Positions 43,759-51,456 of a stretch of 64,000 nucleotides of DNA are shown here, one piece after another. Within the stretch, counting starts at the first letter, position 1. Every line of letters begins with the position of its first letter. The notes under the pieces were generated by a model, which saw only the letters and a program-made list of their open reading frames with translations, was not told where the DNA came from and searched no databases. The translations under genes and the position numbers were made by a program. Source of the DNA: A07HB70 sp964512675 (GTDB taxonomy: Archaea > Halobacteriota > Halobacteria > Halobacteriales > Haloferacaceae); the NCBI GenBank assembly GCA_964512675.1, contig CAZEJR010000001.1:62001-126000 (forward strand), given 5' to 3'.

Positions 43759-44876
43759 CCGCCCGGCGGTCGTCTGCTCCGGCGTGTCCACCGCCCGAAG
43801 ACCGCGTACGCAGCCGTCCCGACGACGAAGGCGACGCCGAGGCCGACGGCCAGTCCGAGGACGCCGAGACAGACGGCCACGAGCGGCGCGTCGGCCCGTT
43901 CGACGCCCGTCCGTCCGAGACTGACCGCGACCAGACCGAGGACGACGCCGAGCATCGAGAGCGGATAGGCCGCGACGAGGTCGACCGCCAGGCCCGCGAC
44001 GAGGAGGTAGCCGACACCGAGGACGACGTTCGCGCCGGCAGTTCGCGCGCCGAAGGCGTGTTTCCCCGCGATCCCGCCGCTGCCGTGGCACATCGGGAGC
44101 GCACCCAGCGGCACCGCGACGAGGTTCATGACACCCATACTGCCCGCCAGCCGGTCCGGCGAGACGTCGCGGTCGAAGTAGTCCGCGAGGAGTACAGACG
44201 CCGCGAGCGCCGCGTTCCCGACGCTCATCGCCGACTGCGCGGCGACTGCCTCCACGACGGCGAGCGACGGGTCGGCCCGCGCGACGAGAACGCGCCCGTC
44301 GAGCGACGGGAGCGACGGGCTCGGGACACCCCCACTCCAGACGGCGACGGCACCCCCGGCGGCGAGGACGGCGACGGGCGTGAGGTTCGAGCGACCGCGG
44401 GCGGCCAGCAGGAGCGCGACGACGGCGCCGAGGCCGGCGAGACGGAGGTCCGCAGTCGCGAGGCCCAGCCCGGTCTCTAGCAGGACGAGCGCCACGCCGA
44501 CCTGGACGCCGCGGACCACCGGCGACCCGACGTACCGCGAGAGGCGGGCGAGCGTCCCCGTCGCCCCGGCGACGAGCAGTCCCGCGCCGAGGAGGAGGCC
44601 GGCGAGGAGCATCTCACCCGTCTCGACGGCGCCGGCGAGTACGAGCGCCGCGAGCGCCTTCATCGGCTCGACCGACACCGGTGCCCCGTAGTAGAGGCCC
44701 CACACCACCTGGAAGACGCCGAACCAGACCAGGACGACGACCACCGAGAGGTCGGTGAGGGCGCCGACCGCCGCGACGAGCGGGAGTACCGTAACCGAAT
44801 CACCTATCGCTCCCGTGACCTCCGTCCACGAGAACTCGACGGCCGTGTCTCGCCCTGCGATGCCGGAGAACCCCAC
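43755..44876 (-). CDS. MOT1-type molybdate/sulfate transporter
   Basis: This polytopic membrane protein of about 373 residues has ten or more hydrophobic spans. The family signature GALPMCHGSGGIAGKHAFGA (followed by RT) is clear, as is the N-terminal FSWTEVTGAIGDSVTVLPLV. The family imports molybdate in plants and microbes; sulfate is an alternative. A molybdate role would complement moaC in this window, though the genes are 33 kb apart. GTG 44876 is preferred; a TTG at 44903 is the only longer start. Confidence 0.85.
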   Translation of the reverse strand: MGFSGIAGRDTAVEFSWTEVTGAIGDSVTVLPLVAAVGALTDLSVVVVLVWFGVFQVVWGLYYGAPVSVEPMKALAALVLAGAVETGEMLLAGLLLGAGLLVAGATGTLARLSRYVGSPVVRGVQVGVALVLLETGLGLATADLRLAGLGAVVALLLAARGRSNLTPVAVLAAGGAVAVWSGGVPSPSLPSLDGRVLVARADPSLAVVEAVAAQSAMSVGNAALAASVLLADYFDRDVSPDRLAGSMGVMNLVAVPLGALPMCHGSGGIAGKHAFGARTAGANVVLGVGYLLVAGLAVDLVAAYPLSMLGVVLGLVAVSLGRTGVERADAPLVAVCLGVLGLAVGLGVAFVVGTAAYAVFGRWTRRSRRPPGG

Positions 44877-45026
44877 GAAGAGCGTCTCTGGGGCGAGACA
44901 CAAGAGTGTACGCGGAAACCACGTGTCGTTTCGAAATCGCCGTCTCGAACCCGTACGTGGTTACGTCAGCGGTCCCGGCACGTGCGCGGCGACCGGGTGT
45001 CGCGGGGCCGGAGTGAGGTGCCGAGT

Positions 45027-45100
45027 GGGCGCTACAGGATTTGAACCCGTGACAGCTTGGTCCGAAGCCAAGTACTCTGTCCAGACTGAGCTAAGCGCCC
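45027..45100 (-). tRNA. tRNA-Arg (anticodon TCG)
   Basis: The minus strand folds into a complete 74-base cloverleaf: acceptor GGGCGCT pairing with AGCGCCC, D arm GCTC...GAGT, anticodon stem CTTGG/CCAAG around the loop CTTCGGA (anticodon TCG, reading CGA), five-base variable loop and T arm ACGGG-TTCAAAT-CCTGT. No CCA is encoded. A TTTAACG element about 25 bases upstream on the minus strand (near 45125-45133) is a likely promoter. Confidence 0.95.
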
Positions 45101-45190
45101 TCGTCTGTCGTACCGCCGGCGACCCGTTAAACCGCTCGGATCGCCCGCGCGTGCGAGTCTCTTATCCCGACGGCACGGGCACCGCCTGGC

Positions 45191-46054
45191 GTGTCGAACG
45201 CCGAGACACTCCGTGGCCTCGCCGCCCTCGTTCGCCCGGGCAACGCCGTCGCCGCCGCCGTCCTGACGTTCACCGGGACGTTCGTCGCCGTCGGCGACGC
45301 GGCGTGGGGCGGGGCTGCGCTCCCGACGGTCGCCGCCGTCGTCGCGACGCTCGCGGCGACGGGCGGCGGCAACGCGGTCAACGACTACTTCGACCGCGCC
45401 GTCGACCGGGTGAACCGCCCCGACCGACCGATCCCCCGTGGCGCCGTCTCCCCGCGGTCCGCGCTCGTGTTCGCCGTCGCGCTGTTCGGCCTCGCTGTCG
45501 CCGCCGCGGTGACGCTCCCGGCTGTGGCGCTCGCGCTCGCGCTCGTCAACGCGGCGGCGCTCGGGGCGTACACGCCCGTGTTCAAGCGCCTGCCCGGCGC
45601 CGGTAACCTCGTCGTCGCCCTGCTCACCGGGTCGACGTTCCTGTTCGGCGGCGCAGCGGTCGGGCGTCCGCTCGGCCCCGGTATCGTCGCGATGGCGCTG
45701 CTCGCGGCGACGGCGACGCTCGGGCGCGAACTCGTAAAAGACGTCGAGGACGTCGCCGGCGACAGAGCCGACGGACTGCGAACCCTCCCTATCGTCGCTG
45801 GTGAGCGACCGGCGCTCGTCGCCGCTGCCGCCGCCGTGGGTGCCGCCGTCCTGGCCAGCGGCGCTCCCGTCGCACTCGGGACGTTCGGGGCCGCGTACCT
45901 CGCCGTCGTCCTGCCTGCCGACCTCGTGATGCTCGTCGCGACTGTCCGGTCGTTCACCGACCCCGGCACCGGCCAGCGTCGGCTGAAGGCCGGGATGTTC
46001 CTCGCTGCGGCGGCGTTCGTCGTCGGACGGGCGGCGGCGCTCGGTGTCGGGTGA
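45191..46054 (+). CDS. Digeranylgeranylglyceryl phosphate (DGGGP) synthase, UbiA family
   Basis: This 287-residue prenyltransferase attaches the second geranylgeranyl chain in archaeal ether-lipid synthesis. Eight to nine spans are visible. The first Asp-rich motif is NAVNDYFDRAVDRVNRPDRP; the second is KDVEDVAGDRADG. Both fit the archaeal lipid branch of UbiA better than the menaquinone or haem branches. Start is GTG 45191, with a TCTTATC box about 25-30 bases upstream for a leaderless mRNA. Confidence 0.9.
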   Translation: MSNAETLRGLAALVRPGNAVAAAVLTFTGTFVAVGDAAWGGAALPTVAAVVATLAATGGGNAVNDYFDRAVDRVNRPDRPIPRGAVSPRSALVFAVALFGLAVAAAVTLPAVALALALVNAAALGAYTPVFKRLPGAGNLVVALLTGSTFLFGGAAVGRPLGPGIVAMALLAATATLGRELVKDVEDVAGDRADGLRTLPIVAGERPALVAAAAAVGAAVLASGAPVALGTFGAAYLAVVLPADLVMLVATVRSFTDPGTGQRRLKAGMFLAAAAFVVGRAAALGVG

Positions 46055-46090
46055 GCGCCGGGTCGCCGGGCCGGCGGACGTCCGAAAAGG

Positions 46091-46100
46091 AATATTATTA
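46091..46100 (+). promoter_or_regulatory. TATA box of the RAD55/KaiC-like gene
   Basis: AATATTATTA is the strongest AT-rich element in the region, preceded by CCGAAAAGG, a purine-rich BRE-like part. The expected transcription start lies around 46120-46126. Confidence 0.5.
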
Positions 46101-46109
46101 CCGCAGGGG

Positions 46110-46125
46110 CGAATACGAGTATTCG
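46110..46125. promoter_or_regulatory. Perfect 16-bp palindrome, candidate operator
   Basis: CGAATACGAGTATTCG has 7-bp perfect arms around a GA centre. It begins ten bases after the TATA box and covers the expected transcription start, the classical place for a repressor to block archaeal initiation. Confidence 0.5.
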
Positions 46126-46197
46126 ATGCGAGTCTGCGAGAGGGGTGTTCAGGGCTCAGAGTCGGTGCGCCGCCGACGGGCCCCGCCGTATGTATGA
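46126..46197 (+). CDS. Possible upstream ORF, 23 residues, overlapping the next start
   Basis: ATG 46126 lies at the predicted transcription start and opens MRVCERGVQGSESVRRRR, then APPYV and TGA at 46195-46197. The stop lies five bases past the ATG of the RAD55/KaiC-like gene in another frame. It would be a leaderless upstream ORF that could control reinitiation at the main gene. The composition is basic rather than acidic, so a stable protein is unlikely. Confidence 0.3.
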   Translation: MRVCERGVQGSESVRRRRAPPYV

Positions 46198-46801
46198 TCT
46201 CTCGCCGGTCCTCGACGCGGAAGTCGACACCGGGACCAGCCTTCTCGTCTCCGGCCCGCCGCTGACCGGCAAGCGCGCCCTCGCTCTCGACGTCCTCGCC
46301 GACGGCACCCGCCGCGGTGAAGGCGCGATCGCCGTCAGCACGAAGGACGGCGCCGAGCGTGTCCTCGGCGACTACCGCGACCGGGTCGACATCGACGGTC
46401 GACCGGTGACGGTCATCGACTGTGTCACCCGCCAGCAGGGCGTCGGCGAGGTGGCCGACGAGGAGTACGTCAGGTACACGTCGTCGCCGGTCGACATGAC
46501 CGGGGTCGGGATCAAGCTCTCCGAGACGCTCGAGTCGTTCTACGGGGGGTACGAGGTCGAGCGGACGCGCGTGATGCTTCACTCGCTCTCGACGCTCCTG
46601 ATGTACTCCGACCTCCAGACCGTCTTCCGGTTCCTCCACGTGTTCACCGGTCGCGTCCAGAGCGTCGACGGACTCGGGCTGTTCTGTATCGACGCCACGG
46701 CCCACGACGACCAGACGATGAACACGCTGACACAGCTGTTCGACGGTATCGTCACCACGGAGGAGGACGCCGAGCCGTCGGTCCGTCTGCCCGGTAACTA
46801 G
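46190..46801 (+). CDS. RAD55/KaiC-superfamily ATPase
   Basis: This 203-residue RecA-like protein has the P-loop SGPPLTGKRAL (about 19-29) and an IAVSTKDGAERVLGDYRDRV strand-helix unit typical of the haloarchaeal RAD55 group. A second conserved block is YTSSPVDMTGVGIKLSE, followed by LLMYSDLQTVFRFLHVFTGR. The Walker B position is modified (GLFCIDATAHDD). The role is probably regulatory or signal-related rather than recombination. Start ATG 46190 matches homologous N-termini (MYDLSPVLD). Confidence 0.85.
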   Translation: MYDLSPVLDAEVDTGTSLLVSGPPLTGKRALALDVLADGTRRGEGAIAVSTKDGAERVLGDYRDRVDIDGRPVTVIDCVTRQQGVGEVADEEYVRYTSSPVDMTGVGIKLSETLESFYGGYEVERTRVMLHSLSTLLMYSDLQTVFRFLHVFTGRVQSVDGLGLFCIDATAHDDQTMNTLTQLFDGIVTTEEDAEPSVRLPGN

Positions 46802-46828
46802 TTGTCGACGGCGAGTCGAGAGACGGGT

Positions 46829-47251
46829 ATGCCCGTCACCGACGACGAGAAACTCCGCGAGCTGCTCGACGCGCGACGTATCGCGGTCGTCGGCTGTTCT
46901 GCCACCCCCGGGAAGGCCGCACACGAGGTCCCGGCGTACACGATCCGCGCCGGGTACGAGGTCGTCCCGGTCAACCCGTACGCAGACGAGGTGCTGGGCC
47001 GCGACGCCGCCGACTCGCTCGCCGACGTGGCGGCGACGGTCGACCTCGTCAACGTGTTCCGTCCGCGCGACGAGGTGCCCGGCATCGTAGACCAGACGGC
47101 TGCGCGCCGCGAGACTCGCGGCGACGTGCGGGCGCTCTGGCTCCAGCGTGGTATCAGCCACGACCACGCCGCGACGCGCGCCGAGGCGACGGGGCTCCGC
47201 GTCGTCCAGGACCGCTGTCTCAAGGTCGAGCACGGTCGGCTGGTGGCGTAG
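46829..47251 (+). CDS. CoA-binding domain protein
   Basis: This 140-residue Rossmann-like protein has the CoA-binding pattern RRIAVVGCSATPGKAAHEVP, then YEVVPVNPYADEVLGRDAAD and RALWLQRGISHDHAATRA. It matches stand-alone CoA-binding proteins related to succinyl-CoA synthetase alpha chains; no catalytic His domain is attached. Start is ATG 46829, 27 bases after the RAD55-like gene, so the two may be co-transcribed. Confidence 0.88.
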   Translation: MPVTDDEKLRELLDARRIAVVGCSATPGKAAHEVPAYTIRAGYEVVPVNPYADEVLGRDAADSLADVAATVDLVNVFRPRDEVPGIVDQTAARRETRGDVRALWLQRGISHDHAATRAEATGLRVVQDRCLKVEHGRLVA

Positions 47252-47270
47252 CCCGCCGGCAGGCCCGCGC

Positions 47271-47594
47271 TCACTCGGTCGCCGTCGAGACGCCGTCGTC
47301 TGTCGCGTCGACGTCCTCGGCCTCGCCGGGGGCCGCTCGGTCGCCGGCGGTCTCCCGGCTGTCGAGCGAGCGTCGCTCGACGTCGGGGTCGAGGCCGTTT
47401 GCCTCGAGTAGCCGGTCCATCATCGCGCGCTGCTCGGCCACCTCGGCCTCCAGCCGCTCGGTTCGCTCTGCCGTCGACTCGACCGTCTCGCGGGTCTCCT
47501 CGACCTCCTCGCGGAGCGCCGTCAGCCTCGCGTAGACGTCCTCGGCCATGTCGGCTACTTTCTGGAGCTTCTTCGCCGTGCTGCCGAATCCCAT
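47271..47594 (-). CDS. DUF5798-like coiled-coil protein
   Basis: This 107-residue protein has a long heptad region (about 5-60: AKKLQKVADMAEDVYARL, EEVEETRETVESTAERTERL), indicating a coiled coil, then a disordered acidic tail. The pattern matches the haloarchaeal DUF5798 family. A dimeric adaptor or bZIP-like role is possible but not shown. Confidence 0.75.
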   Translation of the reverse strand: MGFGSTAKKLQKVADMAEDVYARLTALREEVEETRETVESTAERTERLEAEVAEQRAMMDRLLEANGLDPDVERRSLDSRETAGDRAAPGEAEDVDATDDGVSTATE

Positions 47595-47631
47595 ACGTCG
47601 CCTACTGTCTCGCCGCTCCTGTGCCTTTCGG

Positions 47632-48681
47632 TCAGCCGAGGCCGGCCCGGTCTACGGCCCGGCGGAGGCCGACGTAGCCGCCGACGGCGACGACGGCGTA
47701 GCCGCCGACGACGACGGCAGCCGCCGGGCCGGTGCTGTCGAGTGCGAGACGAGCGGCCAGCCCCACCGGACCGTCCTCGTGGAGCGTCGTCCCGCCGAAC
47801 AGCACGAGCGTTCCGAGGGAGTACGACAGCTGTGCGACCCGACGCTCGGCGGTGACGAGCGCCAGCGCCGCGCCGAGTGTCACCACGAGCGTCGAGAGCG
47901 CGGCGACGAGGACGAGGACAAGCGGCAGGTTCGCGACGCTCGTGCCGTTGAACTCGAGCAGGGCGACCCAGAGCGCGGCCTGCACCGGCGCCAGTCCCGC
48001 CGCCGCGAGCGCCTTGCCGTCGACGACGTCTGCCGCCGAGAGCGGCGCGGCGCGCAACAGCTCGAGCGTCCCGCGCTCGCGCTCTTCGGTGAGCGAGTCG
48101 ACGACCGTAGAGCCGCCGATGAACACCGGGAGGAAGAGCAGGAGCGGGAGCAGGACGGTGTAGGTGAAGCCGTGGTACGGACTGGAGCGCCCCTCCGGCG
48201 GGAGCGCCAGCGGCTCTGCCGAGAGGTACGCCGACCGTTCGGCACGCTCGGCGCGCTCGTAGCCCCGCAGCGCGTCGCGCAGCTGGACGACGACGAGCGT
48301 CGTCCGAACGTCCGAGTCGGGGACGAGTGCCGTCACCGTGGTCCGGCTGCCGGTCCGCTCGGCCCGGACGACCGCGTCGAGTTCGCTCCGGTCGAACGCC
48401 GCGCGGGCCGACGGGGCGTCGTCGTAGGTACGCACGTCGAGCCCCCGGGTCTCCTCGACCGCGGTCCGGAGGTCTGCGACGGACTCGTCGTCGCCGACGA
48501 CACCGACGTCGACGGCGTACCCCTCGACGCTCCCGGGATCGTACAGCGAGACGAGACCGACGACTAAGAACGACGAGAACGCTGCGATGAACGCCTGTAT
48601 CAGCAGCGCGAGCAGGATCGTCTTCTCGGCCCGCAGCGAGGCCACTTCCCGACGGGCCAGCACCAGACGCGGGTCAGCCAA
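47632..48681 (-). CDS. ABC exporter permease (ABC-2 type)
   Basis: This 349-residue permease begins with one membrane span (about 22-45), then an extracytoplasmic domain of about 130 residues, then five spans in the C-terminal half including PLLLFLPVFIGGSTVVDSLT and EERERGTLELLRAAPLS, the hallmark ABC-2 cytoplasmic loop. The start appears to be TTG 48681, overlapping the upstream gene by eight bases. It is the third gene of an ATPase-permease-permease operon; the cargo is unknown (NatB-like Na+ export or lipid/peptide export). Confidence 0.85.
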   Translation of the reverse strand: MADPRLVLARREVASLRAEKTILLALLIQAFIAAFSSFLVVGLVSLYDPGSVEGYAVDVGVVGDDESVADLRTAVEETRGLDVRTYDDAPSARAAFDRSELDAVVRAERTGSRTTVTALVPDSDVRTTLVVVQLRDALRGYERAERAERSAYLSAEPLALPPEGRSSPYHGFTYTVLLPLLLFLPVFIGGSTVVDSLTEERERGTLELLRAAPLSAADVVDGKALAAAGLAPVQAALWVALLEFNGTSVANLPLVLVLVAALSTLVVTLGAALALVTAERRVAQLSYSLGTLVLFGGTTLHEDGPVGLAARLALDSTGPAAAVVVGGYAVVAVGGYVGLRRAVDRAGLG

Positions 48682-50503
48682 GACTCGTCACCACCACGAG
48701 GTTGTAGCCGGCGTGGAGCGTCACCGCGACCACCAGCCCGACGAGGTAGCCACGAACGCCCCGGACCGCGCCGAGCACAGAGACGCTCGCGGTCACGACG
48801 TGGAGCGCGAGCGGCGCGACGAGCAGGGCACCGACCGGGAGGACGCCAGCCGTCGCCGCCGTCGCCTCGCCGATCGGGACGGCGGTGAGGCCGACGGCCT
48901 GGAGGACGACGAACGCCTTCTCGCCGACGAAGAAGCCGACCCCCGCCAGCGCGCCGAGGACGAGCGCACCCTGAGCGGTCCGGTAGTCGACGAGCGGCCC
49001 CTCGTGGAGGCCGGCGTAGACGTGGAGGCTCTTCGCGACCTCCTCGATCCCGGCGACCACGACGAACAGAACGGGCAGGGCCGCCCCGCGCGGGAGCGCG
49101 AACAGGAGCGCGAGCGCGAGCAGTTCGGCGAGGAGGACGAAGGGGATAGAGAGCGCGGCGAGCGTCGCCGCCGACCGACGGCCGGCGACGCGGGCCGCGA
49201 GCGCGTCGAGGAGCTTCAGCGGCACCGGACGCTGGGTGAACAGGTCCTCCTCGCGGTAGACACCGACGCCGAGGACGAACAGCGAGCAACCGACGAGATA
49301 GACCGGTCCCGTCGAGAACAGGTACTCCGCGAGCGTCACAGACCCGCCCTGCAGATCGCGGACGACGAGCGTCAGCGGCGAGATGAGCGCCACCGGCGTG
49401 ACGTTCGTGAAGATGGCCGGGACGAACGCGTACGCCGTCAGGAACACCGACACGGACACCGTGACGAAGGTGAGTTCCTTGAACGACCGGGCGAACATCG
49501 CCGTGGTGAACGTCGCTCCGAGGAAGGTGAGCGCTATCGGCAGTACCGCCGCGACAGAGAGCGCGCCGCCGCCGACGAGGACGGCGACAGCCACGACGAG
49601 GCCGAGCATCGCACCCAGGTACGGCAGGGTCTTGCCGGCGACGATCTCGCCCGGCGTCGCCGGCGAGACGAGGAGCAGTTCACCCCGGCGCCCGACACGC
49701 TCTTCCAGCATCGTCGACCCGTACGCCTGTACGACGAAGTTCATCGGGACGAGGAAGGCAAAGGCGAGGACGAGCGACGCGAACGGGAACGGCGGCGATA
49801 TCTCCGCCGGCGACCCGCCGGACGTGCCGCCGAACGGGCCGGCAGTCCCGCCGCTCACGTCGGGGACGGCGAAGCCGTCGTCGTCGGACTCGTCGCTCCC
49901 GTCGTTCCGGTCGCTCCCGTCGTTCCCGTCGCTCCCGTCGTTCCGGTCGCTCCCGTCGTTCCCGTCGCTCCCGTCGTTCCCGTCGCTCCCGTCGTTCCCC
50001 GCCGCGATTCCGCCCCCCTCGCTCGTGCCGTCGAGCGCTCCCACGTCGCGGCTCACGTACCGCAGGTCGACGACGACCGGAAACGCAGCCGAGCGGTTCG
50101 TCTCGGCACGCATCAGCGCGAGATTGTGTTCGCGGACCGCCGAGCGAAACGCCGCGAGGGCGGCTCGGCCCTTCGGGCTGTCGGCGACGACCACCTCGCC
50201 GTCGTCGACGACGACCTCGGCTCGACCACTCGCGACGAGGCCGGGGTCGGACACGACGGGTCGTAGCGGCGCGGCGCCGTCGACCGGCGCGCGGTAGGGA
50301 CTGTCCGGCGCGACACCGACACGGTAGATGTCGCGGTCGGGCGCGACGCCGCCGCTCGCGGCACCCGTCGCGACGACGGTGCCGGCGGCGAGGAGGGCGA
50401 CGAGAAAGACGACGACGGTGGTACGGTCCAGCGTGTCGACGCTCCGGCGCACCTCCCAGCGCGCGATGCGGAGCGTCCGGGCGAGGCGGTCCAGCCTGCT
50501 CAC
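48674..50503 (-). CDS. ABC-2 permease fused to a PrsW-like membrane protease domain
   Basis: This 609-residue protein has two parts. The N-terminal half (1 to about 400) is an ABC-2 permease with an extracytoplasmic domain containing a six-unit GNDGSD repeat (about 169-204), the EERVGRRGELLLVSPATPGE loop and several spans. The C-terminal half (about 410-609) is an intramembrane-protease-like bundle with VVAGIEEVAKSLHVYAG, the PrsW/CPBP-type EExxK, and later His-containing helices LALHVVTASVSV and TLHAGYNLVVV. The GTGA overlap with the ATPase gene shows coupling. The fusion suggests export linked to proteolysis. Confidence 0.82.
   Translation of the reverse strand: MSRLDRLARTLRIARWEVRRSVDTLDRTTVVVFLVALLAAGTVVATGAASGGVAPDRDIYRVGVAPDSPYRAPVDGAAPLRPVVSDPGLVASGRAEVVVDDGEVVVADSPKGRAALAAFRSAVREHNLALMRAETNRSAAFPVVVDLRYVSRDVGALDGTSEGGGIAAGNDGSDGNDGSDGNDGSDRNDGSDGNDGSDRNDGSDESDDDGFAVPDVSGGTAGPFGGTSGGSPAEISPPFPFASLVLAFAFLVPMNFVVQAYGSTMLEERVGRRGELLLVSPATPGEIVAGKTLPYLGAMLGLVVAVAVLVGGGALSVAAVLPIALTFLGATFTTAMFARSFKELTFVTVSVSVFLTAYAFVPAIFTNVTPVALISPLTLVVRDLQGGSVTLAEYLFSTGPVYLVGCSLFVLGVGVYREEDLFTQRPVPLKLLDALAARVAGRRSAATLAALSIPFVLLAELLALALLFALPRGAALPVLFVVVAGIEEVAKSLHVYAGLHEGPLVDYRTAQGALVLGALAGVGFFVGEKAFVVLQAVGLTAVPIGEATAATAGVLPVGALLVAPLALHVVTASVSVLGAVRGVRGYLVGLVVAVTLHAGYNLVVVTSLG
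49891..49998. repeat. Six tandem 18-bp repeats inside the permease fusion gene
   Basis: Six units of (C/G)GTCGCTCCCGTCGTTCC run without interruption; only the first base alternates (C, G, C, G, C, C). On the coding strand each unit encodes Gly/Arg-Asn-Asp-Gly-Ser-Asp. Copy number is likely variable between strains. Confidence 0.85.
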
Positions 50504-51411
50504 CGCGACCCCCGTCGCAGGGCGTCGCCGGTCCGCCCTCGCTCTCTCGTCCGACCGGCGAGCGAGAGGAACACGTCCTCCAGTGACGGCTCCTCGGTAC
50601 GGATGTCGACCACCTCACCGCCGGCTGCTGTCGCGGCGGCGCGAACCGTCTCGACGCCGTCCATGTCCGCGGCCTCGACGACGTGTCGGTCGCCGGACTC
50701 GACGGAGCCCTCGACCGGCACCGTGGTGTGGACCCGGTAGGTCGTCTCGCCGTGTTCGGCGCGAATCTCCGGCACCGTCCCGCGGGCGATTATCTCGCCC
50801 TCGTTCATGATCACGACCCGGTCACAGACCGACTCGACGTGGTAGAGGTTGTGCGCGCTGAACAGCACCGTCCGGCCGCCGTCTGCGAGTTCGCGGGTGA
50901 ACTCCAGAACCGCGTCGGTGGTCAGCGGGTCCAGCCCGGACGCGGGCTCGTCGTAGACGAGCACGTCGGGGTCGTTTACCAGCGACCGTGCGATCGCGAC
51001 CTTCCGCCTCATCCCCTTCGACATGTCGCCGAGGCGGCGGTCGCGGATGCCGAGCGAGAGGCGGTCGAGTGCGGCCTCGGCGCGCTCGTCGCCGACTTCG
51101 CGGGGGACGTCGTAGAGGTCGGCGAAAAAGCGGAGGTACGACCGTGGCGTCATCTCCTCGTAGAGTGGCGACTCCTCGGGGAGGAAGCCGAGCGACCGGC
51201 GCATCTCCGGGTCGGCGACGTCGCGGTCGGCGACGGTCGCCGAGCCGCCGGAGGGCTCGACGAGGCCGGCACACATCTTCAGCGTCGTCGTCTTCCCCGC
51301 GCCGTTCGGGCCGACCACGCCGAATATCTCGCCGGGGTCGACCGAGAATGTCGACCCCTCGACGGCGACGAAGTCGCCGTACTCCTTTCGCAGGTTCTCG
51401 ACGCCGATCAC
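50500..51411 (-). CDS. ABC exporter ATP-binding protein
   Basis: This 303-residue ATPase has Walker A GPNGAGKTTTLKM (about 34-46), Q-loop position FLPEESPLYEEM, signature MSKGMRRKVAIARSL, Walker B VLVYDEPASGLDP and the switch SAHNLYHVES. A C-terminal regulatory extension with a beta fold (THRVHTT-type strands, EEPSLEDVFLSLAGRT) is typical of ABC-2 drug/Na+ exporters. Start is GTG 51411; the stop overlaps the fusion permease gene. It is the first gene of the operon. Confidence 0.93.
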   Translation of the reverse strand: MIGVENLRKEYGDFVAVEGSTFSVDPGEIFGVVGPNGAGKTTTLKMCAGLVEPSGGSATVADRDVADPEMRRSLGFLPEESPLYEEMTPRSYLRFFADLYDVPREVGDERAEAALDRLSLGIRDRRLGDMSKGMRRKVAIARSLVNDPDVLVYDEPASGLDPLTTDAVLEFTRELADGGRTVLFSAHNLYHVESVCDRVVIMNEGEIIARGTVPEIRAEHGETTYRVHTTVPVEGSVESGDRHVVEAADMDGVETVRAAATAAGGEVVDIRTEEPSLEDVFLSLAGRTRERGRTGDALRRGSR

Positions 51412-51456
51412 GACTTTCGACTGGACGCGCGGCCTGTTAACCCCCTCGCCGGGTTC

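Noticed and set aside
45032..47233. 733-residue open frame on the minus strand
   Set aside because: It is a shadow of tRNA-Arg, the DGGGP synthase, the RAD55-like and the CoA-binding genes, all of which have clear family motifs on the other strand or as RNA.
49891..49998. Possible CRISPR array
   Set aside because: The 18-bp units are directly adjacent with no spacers and encode a hexapeptide in frame; no cas genes are present.
48587..50266. Plus-strand frame with VPVAPVVPVAP repeats
   Set aside because: The repeat is the antisense reading of the 18-bp array inside the ABC permease-PrsW fusion gene; the rest is charged low-complexity shadow.
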